Shown piece after piece: positions 1 through 5,885 of a stretch of DNA of 6,337 nt. Below the pieces are notes generated by a model. That model saw only the letters and a list, made by a program, of their open reading frames with translations, was not told the DNA's origin and did no database searches. The translations under genes and the position numbers were made by a program. The number at the start of each line of letters is the position of its first letter. Position 1 is the first letter of the stretch. This DNA is from an uncultured Rhodospirillales bacterium (lineage in GTDB: Bacteria; Pseudomonadota; Alphaproteobacteria; Acetobacterales; Acetobacteraceae): NCBI GenBank assembly GCA_903904805.1, contig CAIVDX010000499.1:1-6337 (forward strand), in the 5' to 3' direction.

Positions 1-11
1 AGAGCCCTGGC

Positions 12-41
12 CTTGTCTTTAGTGTCTCTCTTCCCCTAGAT
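12..41 (+). promoter_or_regulatory. Candidate RpoD-type promoter for the scoAB operon
   Basis: CTTGTC at 12-17 and CTAGAT at 36-41 are separated by 18 bases. Each hexamer differs by one base from the alphaproteobacterial housekeeping consensus CTTGAC / CTATAT, whose spacer is usually 17-18 bases. The match to the E. coli consensus is poorer. A transcript would start around position 48, giving a leader of roughly 20 bases that still includes the ribosome binding site. The assignment rests on sequence match and position only, and the window begins too close by to exclude a promoter further upstream. Confidence 0.4.
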
Positions 42-70
42 GCTGCTGTCCTTGGGAAGGGAGCTCGTCC

Positions 71-781
71 ATGCCTGTCAACAAAATTTACCCAACCGCG
101 ACCGCCGCTTTGGCGGGTCTGGTGCGGGATGGGATGACCATCATGTCCGGCGGGTTTGGCCTGTGCGGCATTCCCGCCAGCCTCATCGAGGCGATCCGCG
201 ACAGTGGGGTGAAGGACCTCACCATCATCTCCAACAATGCCGGCATCGATGATGTGGGGTTGGGCCTGCTGCTGCAGACGCGGCAGGTGAAGAAGATGAT
301 CAGCTCCTATGTCGGCGAGAACGCGACCTTCGCGAAGCAGTTTCTCGAGGGGTCGCTGGAGATCGAGTTCAATCCCCAGGGCACGCTGGCCGAGCGCATC
401 CGCGCCGGCGGGGCGGGCATTCCGGCGTTCTACACGCGCACCGGCTACGGCACCCAGATCGCCGAGGGCAAGGAGACGCGGGAGTTCGACGGGCAGTGGT
501 ATGTGATGGAGCGTGGGCTGTTCGCCGATCTGGCGATCATCCATGCCTGGCGTGCCGATGAGGAGGGCAATCTGGTGTTCCGCAAGACGGCGCGGAACTT
601 CAACCCGATCATGGCCACGGCGTCGAAGAACACGGTGGTGGAGATCGAGGAGCTGGTGCCGAATGGCAGCATCGATCCGGATCACATCATCACGCCGGGG
701 ATTTTCGTGAAGCGGATGTACAAGCCCGACGTGCTCGACAAGCGCATCGAGCAGCGCACCGTGCGCAAGCACGCGGCCTGA
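71..781 (+). CDS. scoA: 3-oxoacid CoA-transferase, subunit A (succinyl-CoA:acetoacetate type)
   Basis: This is the A subunit of a family I CoA-transferase. With subunit B it moves CoA from succinyl-CoA to acetoacetate, giving acetoacetyl-CoA and succinate in the cytoplasm, which feeds ketone-body and polyhydroxybutyrate breakdown into acetyl-CoA. At 236 residues it has the normal subunit A length. Visible landmarks are the family signature SGGFGLCGIP at residues 26-35 (directly after DGMTIM), TLAERIRAGGAGIPAFYTR around 105-123, the TGYGT segment at 124-128, and KTARNFNPIMATAS at 172-185. AAGGGAG at 57-63, seven bases before the ATG, supports this start. The stop lies 13 bases before the scoB start, so the pair is surely co-transcribed. 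The family call is secure. The exact substrate (acetoacetate, 3-oxoadipate as in PcaI, or a short-chain acid as in AtoD) is inferred from overall resemblance to ScoA. No pca or ato genes are nearby. Confidence 0.93.
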   Translation: MPVNKIYPTATAALAGLVRDGMTIMSGGFGLCGIPASLIEAIRDSGVKDLTIISNNAGIDDVGLGLLLQTRQVKKMISSYVGENATFAKQFLEGSLEIEFNPQGTLAERIRAGGAGIPAFYTRTGYGTQIAEGKETREFDGQWYVMERGLFADLAIIHAWRADEEGNLVFRKTARNFNPIMATASKNTVVEIEELVPNGSIDPDHIITPGIFVKRMYKPDVLDKRIEQRTVRKHAA

Positions 782-794
782 GGGGAGCAGAACC

Positions 795-1448
795 ATGGCT
801 TGGACACGCGATGAGATGGCCGCCCGCGCCGCGCAGGAATTGCGGGACGGGTTCTATGTGAATCTGGGCATCGGCATTCCCACGCTGGTGGCGAATCATC
901 TGCCGGAAGGGGTGTCGATCCAGCTGCAGAGCGAGAACGGCATGCTCGGCATCGGGCCTTTTCCCTATGAGGGCGAGGAGGATGCGGATCTGATCAATGC
1001 CGGCAAGCAGACGGTGACGGAGCTGCCAACCACCAGCTTTTTCGATTCCGCCTACAGCTTCGCGATGGTGCGTGGCGGGCACATCGATATTTCGATCCTG
1101 GGTGCGCTGCAGGTGGCGGAGAATGGCGACCTGGCGAACTGGATGATCCCCGGCAAGATGGTGAAGGGGATGGGCGGGGCGATGGATCTGGTCGCCGGCG
1201 TTCCCCGCGTGGTGGTGCTGATGGAGCATGTGGCCAAGGGCGAGCCGAAAATCCTGAAGCAGTGCAATTTGCCGCTGACCGGCAGCCGCGTGGTGGATCT
1301 GATCATCACCGATCTGGCGGTGTTCGATGTGAAGCGCACCGGGCCGGCGCAGTTGACGCTGGTGGATATCGCGCCGGGCGTGACGTTGGACGAGCTGCGG
1401 GAGAAGACCGATGCGCCGTTCTATGTCAGCCCGATGCTGAAGGTCTGA
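795..1448 (+). CDS. scoB: 3-oxoacid CoA-transferase, subunit B (catalytic glutamate subunit)
   Basis: This is the partner of the preceding gene. In this family subunit B supplies the glutamate that forms the enzyme-CoA thioester intermediate. The active-site signature LQSENGMLG is present at residues 44-52, making Glu47 the predicted nucleophile. Other family landmarks are YVNLGIGIPT (21-30, near the oxyanion site), GAMDLV (128-133, in the GMGGAMDL segment typical of the family) and CNLPLTG (157-163). The length of 217 residues is normal for the separate B chain; in animals A and B are fused in one SCOT protein. The start is fixed by GGGGAG at 782-787, seven bases before the ATG and abutting the scoA stop, which suggests translational coupling. 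All key residues appear intact, so the enzyme should be active. Substrate preference is inferred, as for subunit A. Confidence 0.93.
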   Translation: MAWTRDEMAARAAQELRDGFYVNLGIGIPTLVANHLPEGVSIQLQSENGMLGIGPFPYEGEEDADLINAGKQTVTELPTTSFFDSAYSFAMVRGGHIDISILGALQVAENGDLANWMIPGKMVKGMGGAMDLVAGVPRVVVLMEHVAKGEPKILKQCNLPLTGSRVVDLIITDLAVFDVKRTGPAQLTLVDIAPGVTLDELREKTDAPFYVSPMLKV

Positions 1449-1455
1449 CACACAG

Positions 1456-1495
1456 GGATCACGGTGAGGCGCGGCGGGTGGCGCCGCGCTGATCC
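1456..1495 (+). terminator. Composite GC-rich hairpin after scoB (possible terminator or 3' end stabiliser)
   Basis: A fully complementary 8-bp all-GC stem, GCGCGGCG (1469-1476) with CGCCGCGC (1482-1489), closes a GGTGG loop. It sits inside a second 6-bp stem, GGATCA (1456-1461) with TGATCC (1490-1495), leaving an unpaired 7-base bulge on the 5' side only. The structure begins 7 bases after the scoB stop. No T-run follows, so it is not a textbook intrinsic terminator. It could be a U-less terminator, a shield against 3' exonucleases, or an attenuator before the exporter gene. That the structure can form is seen in the sequence; its role is inference. Confidence 0.4.
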
Positions 1496-1548
1496 GCCCT
1501 ACCTATGATGCGCTGGTCAGTCGATCGGCGAGGGGTGAAAAGGGCGGC

Positions 1549-3012
1549 ATGACCAGCCAGCGGACACGCATTGCCAGCCTGATCGTCGCCTGCGCGCTGT
1601 TCATGCAGAATCTGGACAGCACGGTGATCGCCACCGCGCTGCCGGACATGGCGAAATCATTCGGCGCCGATCCGGTGCATATGAGTGTGGCGCTGACCTC
1701 TTACCTGATCTCGCTGGCGGTGTTCATTCCTGCGAGCGGATGGGTGGCGGATCGCTACGGCGCGCGGCAGGTGTTTCGTGCGGCGATCGCTGTGTTCACG
1801 CTGGGCTCGATCCTGTGCGGGCGGTCGGATTCGCTGGCCTTTCTGGTGATTTCGCGGGTGATCCAGGGCATCGGCGGGGCGATGATGGTGCCGGTCGGGC
1901 GACTGGTGCTGCTGCGCACGGTGCCGAAAAACGAGCTGGTGGCGGCGATGTCGTGGCTGACGATGCCGGCGATGATCGGGCCGGTGGTGGGGCCGCCGCT
2001 GGGCGGCTTTATCGTGACGCACACCACCTGGCGGTGGATTTTCGATCTGAACGTGCCGATCGGTGTGCTGGGGGTGGTTCTGGTCTCTCTGTTCATCGAG
2101 GAGGCGAAGGACCCCGATCCGGCGCCGTTCGATGGCTGGGGGCTGATGTGGTCGGGCATCGCGCTGGCCTGCATGATGATGGGGTTCGAGACGGCCGGGC
2201 GGCATCTGGTGCCTCAGAGCTGGACGGTGGGGCTGCTGGTGACCGCGCTGGCCGCGGGCGTGGGATATGGGCTGCATGCGCGACGGCATCCGCGGCCGCT
2301 GCTGGATCTGAGCCTGCTGAAGATCCCGACCTTCGCGGTGTCGTGCACGGCGGGCACGCTGTTCCGTTTTGGCGTGGGGGCGACGCCGTTTCTGCTGCCG
2401 ATGATGCTGCAGCTGGATTTCGGCTACAGCGCGCAGGATTCCGGGCTGACGACGTTCGCCTCGGCGGCCGGGGCGATCATGGTGAAGCCGCTGGCGAGCA
2501 GCGTGCTGCGACGATTCGGTTTTCGTGACACGCTGTTCTGGAACGGGCTGATCGCCTCGGCGCTGCTGCTGGTGTGCGCGGCGTTCCGGCCGGGCTGGCC
2601 GAACTGGATCATGTTCGCGTTGCTGCTGGTGGGCGGAACGTTCAGATCGTTGCAGTTCAGCTCGTTCAACACCATCGTGTATGCCGACATTCCGCGGTCG
2701 CGGATGAGCGGGGCGACGAGCCTGTATTCAACCTTGCAGCAGCTGTCGATCACCACCGGCATCACGGTGGGCGCGGCATCGCTGGAGATCGCGCGGACCT
2801 TCACGGCGAGCGCGGTGCCCTCGCTGACGGATTTCACCGTGGCGTTCATCGTGGTGAGCGTGCTGGCGTTCGCGGCCTCGCCGCTCGTGCTGTTCATTCC
2901 GCGCGATGCGGGCGACGACATGACAGGGCACAAGGCGGCCGATCACAGGCTGCGGGATGTGGATGCGCCCGCGGCCGGGCCTGCTGTTGGGGGCGCGGCG
3001 TCGGCGGATTAG
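1549..3012 (+). CDS. MFS efflux transporter, DHA2 (14-TM) family, MdtD-like
   Basis: This is an inner-membrane secondary exporter of the major facilitator superfamily, expected to expel small molecules in exchange for protons. It has 487 residues, normal for the 14-helix DHA2 family. The family motifs occur in order: LDSTVIATALP in helix 1 (22-32), motif A as GWVADRYGARQVF (64-76), motif B with ISRVIQGIGGAMMVPVGR (101-118) including its conserved Arg, and the antiporter motif C as GPVVGPPLGG (144-153). Residues 101-118 and much of the second half (for example the FRSLQFSSFNT region at 365-375) closely follow E. coli MdtD as I recall it. About 35 residues after the last helix form a hydrophilic Ala/Gly/Asp-rich tail. 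AGGG at 1541-1544 lies only 4 bases before the ATG, a rather short spacing; a second purine run, AGGGG, is at 1531-1535. The substrate cannot be read from the sequence. No regulator gene adjoins it. It converges with the kinase gene downstream. Confidence 0.9.
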   Translation: MTSQRTRIASLIVACALFMQNLDSTVIATALPDMAKSFGADPVHMSVALTSYLISLAVFIPASGWVADRYGARQVFRAAIAVFTLGSILCGRSDSLAFLVISRVIQGIGGAMMVPVGRLVLLRTVPKNELVAAMSWLTMPAMIGPVVGPPLGGFIVTHTTWRWIFDLNVPIGVLGVVLVSLFIEEAKDPDPAPFDGWGLMWSGIALACMMMGFETAGRHLVPQSWTVGLLVTALAAGVGYGLHARRHPRPLLDLSLLKIPTFAVSCTAGTLFRFGVGATPFLLPMMLQLDFGYSAQDSGLTTFASAAGAIMVKPLASSVLRRFGFRDTLFWNGLIASALLLVCAAFRPGWPNWIMFALLLVGGTFRSLQFSSFNTIVYADIPRSRMSGATSLYSTLQQLSITTGITVGAASLEIARTFTASAVPSLTDFTVAFIVVSVLAFAASPLVLFIPRDAGDDMTGHKAADHRLRDVDAPAAGPAVGGAASAD

Positions 3013-3093
3013 CCGGCCGGTTGGGTGGGTGGCCGCGGGCGGTGAGCTCTGCCCTATGGAACCGGGTCGTTGCTGGTCCTGATGGCGGTGTCT
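3013..3093. other. Convergent spacer with a G-rich tract and no clear terminator
   Basis: These 81 bases separate the ends of the exporter gene (+) and the kinase gene (-). No stem followed by a T-run is present on either strand. GGTTGGGTGGGTGG at 3019-3032 has four G-runs with loops of 2, 1 and 1 bases, so the exporter transcript could form a two-tetrad G-quadruplex immediately after its stop codon. The same bases fall in and beside a weak 5-bp stem, CGGCC (3014-3018) with GGCCG (3031-3035), so the two structures would compete. I see no open reading frame here that looks real. Confidence 0.35.
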
Positions 3094-5244
3094 TCAGCTG
3101 GCGGTGGTGACGGCGGTCGATGGCCCGTCCGGTAGGAAAACCGATTCCCGCTGCACCGGCATCTGGGCGCCGGCATCGATGGGCAGGCGGACTTCGATGC
3201 AGGCGCCGGGACCTTGGTTTCGCGCGGTCATGGTGCCGCCCATGTCAGCGACGATCGCCAGGCTGATCGACAGGCCGAGACCGGTGCCGACATCCTTGGT
3301 GGTGAAGAATGGGTCGAAGATTTTGTCGACCACGTTGTCGGCGATGCCGCCTGCGGCGTCGATCACCTGCAGGACGATCTGCCGCGACTGGCGGATGGCG
3401 GTGATGGTCAGGGGGCGGGCGGTGATCTCCGGTGTTTCGGCATAGGCGTCGATCGCGTTGGAGATCAGATTGATCATGACCTGGCCGAGCATCACCGGGA
3501 TGCCGCGCACCGGGGGCAGCTCGCGGCTGATTCTTGCGGAGACGATGATGTCGCGTCTTGCCAGGCGCCCGGCGAGCATGTTCAGCGCATCATCGACCGC
3601 GTCGGCAATGACGATTGGTTTCTTTTTGCCTGTATCGGCACGTCCGAACGCCTTCATCTGCTCGATCACCTTCAGGGCCCGCCCGGACTGGTCGCGGATG
3701 CTCTGCAGCTTATCGCCGACTGAAAGGATCGAGGGGTTGGCGCCATAGATCGTGCGCAGGGCGTTTTCGCTGGCCATGGAGATGACGGCGAGCGGTTGGG
3801 TCATTTCATGCGCCACGCCCACAGACATTTCGCCGAGCATTGCGAGGCGTTCGAGGCGGCGCGCCTGCTCCTGCGCCGCAAGCTGTTCGGTGAGGTCAGT
3901 GATGCAGCCGATGGTGGTGGTGCCGCCCTCGTCGTCGGGCTGGAAGCGCATCTCCTCGATCAGCAGATCGCGCGGGCCATGTTGGGTGCTGGTGCGCAGA
4001 TTGATGGTGCCACGGCCGGTGCGGCGGACCTCCCTGCGGAACTCGTGGAAGCGGGCGGCATCGTCGGCGGCGAGGTCGGCGGGCAGGTCGCCCCGGGGGC
4101 CGGTAAGTTCGGGATGGGTGTTCCCCAGTATCAAGTCGATACGGGGGCTGCGGAACATCTGCTGGGCCCGGCCCTCGACGTCCATGTGGTTCACATAGAC
4201 AGCCGAGGGCGTATTATCGAGGATGCGGCGCATCTGGCTGTAGGCCACACGCACCTCGCGGCCGCCGCGCCACAGAATGGTCAGCGCGATGATCAGCAGA
4301 AATGGGATCAGGGACAACGCCAGCAGCAGGGATCGCAGTGGCCAGATCGCCGTGAAGAGAGCGGTTTCTGCGGGGGCGAAGACATTCACGCGCCAGCCAG
4401 GCGCGATGGAGCCGTGGCGGAAGCCGTATTCGGCCGGGCCGATCTCGGCGTTGTCGGGATCCAGGCCACCGCCGTCGACAGCGTCGATGTTGGCGAGCCC
4501 CAGCCGGGAGACGACGCGGCCGACATTGTGCGGCGGGTCCTTCGAGTAGGCGACGATGGCGTTGCGGGAATCGGTGACGCTGATGATCGAACCTGGTGGC
4601 ACGGCAAGGGTGGGGATGATGGTGTTGAACGCGCGGGCGTCGACGAGCAGGGCAACGGCAGCGACGACGGCGTTGTTGCCATATCTGCCGCTGCGGTCGA
4701 ACACGGGAACAGCGACAGCGACTGTGTAGCGGTGGTCGACCGGGGAGACGAACAGATCAGACACCACCGGGTCCTGGCCCAATCGCAGATGGGCGATCAG
4801 TTCCAACAGAACGGGGTTGGTGGTGGGGGGCAGGCTGGAGCGCGGCACGCCTGGCGGCAGGTGGGTGTTGAGGAGCTGCGGCGTGCCGGGGGTGAGCATG
4901 TCGAGCGCGACCACTGATGCGCCGACAGCCTCGCCAGTGCGGCGGACGAGGTCGGCGACCGTGCTGTCACCAATCGCGGTGATCGCAGTGTTAGGCTGCA
5001 GATCGTCCAGCAGCGCGAGGGTGTGGGCGGTGGCGATGTAATTGGACAGGCGTTCATCAATGGCGGCGGCTCCGGCCTGGGCGGCGCGGCCGAGGCGTTC
5101 ACCGTAGGAGCGGCGCGCATTGTCGCGGGCGGCGCCGAGGGTCAGCACGATCGCGACGAGCGCGAGCGGGACGCCGATGCCCAGCAGGGTCAGCAGCGCG
5201 ATGCGTATGCGGCGCTCGGTGCGCCTGGCTGAGAGGGCTGGCAT
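3094..5244 (-). CDS. Membrane sensor histidine kinase (Cache-like sensor, PAS-like linker, HisKA, HATPase)
   Basis: This inner-membrane kinase of 716 residues would sense a periplasmic ligand and phosphorylate a response regulator. A positively charged start leads into helix 1 (about 15-37). A periplasmic region of about 265 residues follows, with a pattern typical of double-Cache domains, including SDLFVSPVDHRYTVAVAVPV at 162-181. Helix 2 is at about 304-325, then a PAS/PAC-like linker (about 335-452, ending IGCITDLTEQ). The H-box VAHEMTQPLAVI (477-488) gives His479 as the phosphorylation site and resembles the HPK4 group (DctB, FixL, NtrB relatives). The ATPase domain has the N-box with Asn592 and Asn596, a G1 box read as DAAGGI (629-634), the F-box FDPFFTTK (643-650) and the G2 box GTGLGLSIS (653-661). 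The start is well fixed: GGAG at 5253-5256 (minus strand) lies 8 bases upstream, and an in-frame TAA lies 18 bases upstream of the ATG. No response regulator adjoins it, so its partner and ligand are unknown. The layout resembles C4-dicarboxylate sensors, but that is not enough to name it DctB. Confidence 0.92.
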   Translation of the reverse strand: MPALSARRTERRIRIALLTLLGIGVPLALVAIVLTLGAARDNARRSYGERLGRAAQAGAAAIDERLSNYIATAHTLALLDDLQPNTAITAIGDSTVADLVRRTGEAVGASVVALDMLTPGTPQLLNTHLPPGVPRSSLPPTTNPVLLELIAHLRLGQDPVVSDLFVSPVDHRYTVAVAVPVFDRSGRYGNNAVVAAVALLVDARAFNTIIPTLAVPPGSIISVTDSRNAIVAYSKDPPHNVGRVVSRLGLANIDAVDGGGLDPDNAEIGPAEYGFRHGSIAPGWRVNVFAPAETALFTAIWPLRSLLLALSLIPFLLIIALTILWRGGREVRVAYSQMRRILDNTPSAVYVNHMDVEGRAQQMFRSPRIDLILGNTHPELTGPRGDLPADLAADDAARFHEFRREVRRTGRGTINLRTSTQHGPRDLLIEEMRFQPDDEGGTTTIGCITDLTEQLAAQEQARRLERLAMLGEMSVGVAHEMTQPLAVISMASENALRTIYGANPSILSVGDKLQSIRDQSGRALKVIEQMKAFGRADTGKKKPIVIADAVDDALNMLAGRLARRDIIVSARISRELPPVRGIPVMLGQVMINLISNAIDAYAETPEITARPLTITAIRQSRQIVLQVIDAAGGIADNVVDKIFDPFFTTKDVGTGLGLSISLAIVADMGGTMTARNQGPGACIEVRLPIDAGAQMPVQRESVFLPDGPSTAVTTAS

Positions 5245-5481
5245 GCTGCAGACTCCGACTTAGCCGGGCGGGAGCCATTCTGACCGCACGGGAATACGCC
5301 ATGAGATAACGGCGCTAGAACTATTACCGGCGAGCCAAGCATGCGCTAAGTCCAGAATCGTATCAAAACGTACGGATCGTCATTTTTTGTCGATCGATAT
5401 TATTGAATGATGTGCGCCGAGCATTTCGCTTTCGACCAAATGACGGCGGGCGCGCGCGCCTGGCGAAGCAGGTGGCCAGCG
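5245..5481 (-). promoter_or_regulatory. AT-rich spacer, probable promoter region of the kinase gene
   Basis: This 237-base spacer lies between the kinase start and the end of the small upstream gene. By hand count 5361-5410 is about 32% GC (16 of 50) and 5301-5440 about 45%, far below the flanking genes. It includes a T6 run at 5383-5388 and the palindrome TCGATCGA at 5390-5397. On the minus strand TTGATA (5361-5366), a 17-base gap and CATGCT (5338-5343) form a weak -35/-10 candidate with good spacing but a poor -10. The composition and position argue for a promoter with regulator sites; the exact elements are not resolved. I find no credible reading frame or RNA gene in it. Confidence 0.4.
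5449..5460. repeat. 12-bp alternating CG palindrome
   Basis: GGCGCGCGCGCC is a perfect palindrome with a purely alternating C-G core. It lies about 20 bases downstream of the stop of the 104-residue gene (minus strand) and directly beside the AT-rich spacer. Such runs can adopt Z-form DNA under negative supercoiling or fold as a small cruciform. As RNA it gives a very tight hairpin without a following T-run, so a terminator role is doubtful. Confidence 0.5.
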
Positions 5482-5796
5482 TCACTGAGCTTGGGTGACG
5501 GCGACGATCAGGAATGAGGTGGTGTCGCCGGAGGGGGCGCGCAGCGCGACGGTTTCGCCGGGGCGAAGCAGGGAGAGGTCGAGCAGCCAGAGGGGGGCGT
5601 CATCATTGCCGTCGGCGCGCAGGGCCCAGAGTTCGTCGATGCGGATCAGGTCGCCGGTGAGGGTGCCGCGTTGGAAGGGCCAGGGCGCGGGGTCGGCGAC
5701 CCAGGCGGCGAGGTCGATGGCGCCGGTGGGATCGAGGGCCGCGGAGAGGATGATCTTGTCGCCGAAATCCTCCCGCGCCACCAACTCGATCCGCAT
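5482..5796 (-). CDS. Small acidic protein of unknown function beside kup
   Basis: I do not recognise this 104-residue protein. It is very probably a real gene. Nearly every codon ends in G or C, and AGGAG at 5804-5808 lies seven bases before the ATG. The protein is acidic (about 16 Asp/Glu against 8 Lys/Arg) and has four Trp (residues 32, 39, 57 and 70). It has no signal peptide and no membrane helix, so it should be cytoplasmic. Hydrophobic stretches alternate with short turns, as in a mostly beta fold: ELVARED near the start, LWLLDLSLLRPGETVALRAP at 69-88, and FLIVAV at 95-100 near the end. It has no Cys and no visible catalytic or metal-binding motif. It lies 89 bases downstream of kup on the same strand, with a hairpin between them, so it may be read through from kup or transcribed alone. 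A link to potassium transport is only a positional suggestion. Confidence 0.8.
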   Translation of the reverse strand: MRIELVAREDFGDKIILSAALDPTGAIDLAAWVADPAPWPFQRGTLTGDLIRIDELWALRADGNDDAPLWLLDLSLLRPGETVALRAPSGDTTSFLIVAVTQAQ

Positions 5797-5805
5797 AGGC
5801 TGGCT

Positions 5806-5816
5806 CCTGATTCAGG
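5806..5816. repeat. Inverted repeat overlapping the ribosome binding site of the 104-residue gene
   Basis: CCTGATTCAGG is a perfect 5-1-5 inverted repeat. Its left end shares bases with the ribosome binding site CTCCT / AGGAG (5804-5808). A second small inverted repeat, CCCGT (5817-5821) with ACGGG (5829-5833), abuts it on the upstream side. Together they could fold in the leader and limit access to the ribosome binding site, or mark an operator. Both are short enough to arise by chance. Confidence 0.3.
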
Positions 5817-5843
5817 CCCGTCGCCCCAACGGGAATAGGTTTG

Positions 5844-5880
5844 AAAAATGTTGTGGCGCTTTTCTTCAGAAAAGATGCGC
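5844..5880 (-). terminator. Candidate terminator of kup
   Basis: On the minus strand the hairpin begins 5 bases after the kup stop codon. CTTTTC (5869-5874) pairs with GAAAAG (5859-5864) around a TGAA loop. The stem is extended by GCG (5878-5880) with CGC (5856-5858) across a 3-base bulge. A run of five T (5844-5848) comes seven bases later, further away than in a classic intrinsic terminator, and the upper stem is AT-rich. Termination is therefore likely partial; the hairpin could equally protect the kup mRNA end. Confidence 0.4.
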
Positions 5881-5885
5881 TTTGC

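Noticed and set aside
690..1451. Long open frame on the minus strand opposite scoB (253 codons)
   Set aside because: It lies wholly opposite well-supported genes, its product is dominated by His, Arg and Gln with no recognisable motif, and GC-rich genes commonly leave the opposite strand open.
1740..2528. 262-codon plus-strand frame inside the exporter gene
   Set aside because: It overlaps the MFS motifs in another frame and gives a low-complexity Gly/Ala/Arg/Asp product.
3058..3079. Weak stem GGAACC / GGTCC in the convergent spacer as a terminator
   Set aside because: It has only five pairs, a bulge and an 11-base loop, with no T-run on either side.
4813..4830. G-rich tract on the plus strand inside the kinase gene
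   Set aside because: It is explained by a proline/threonine-rich coding stretch (PPTTNP) of the kinase on the other strand.
3796..4917. Long open frame on the plus strand opposite the kinase gene (373 codons)
   Set aside because: It is a Gly/Ala/Asp/Val-rich translation antisense to conserved kinase domains, with no family resemblance; a by-product of codon bias.
5257..5352. 8-bp inverted repeat GACTTAGC (5257-5264) and GCTAAGTC (5345-5352) around the kinase leader
   Set aside because: The arms are 80 bases apart and do not extend. By a rough count a repeat of this length is expected about once in two or three such spacers by chance.
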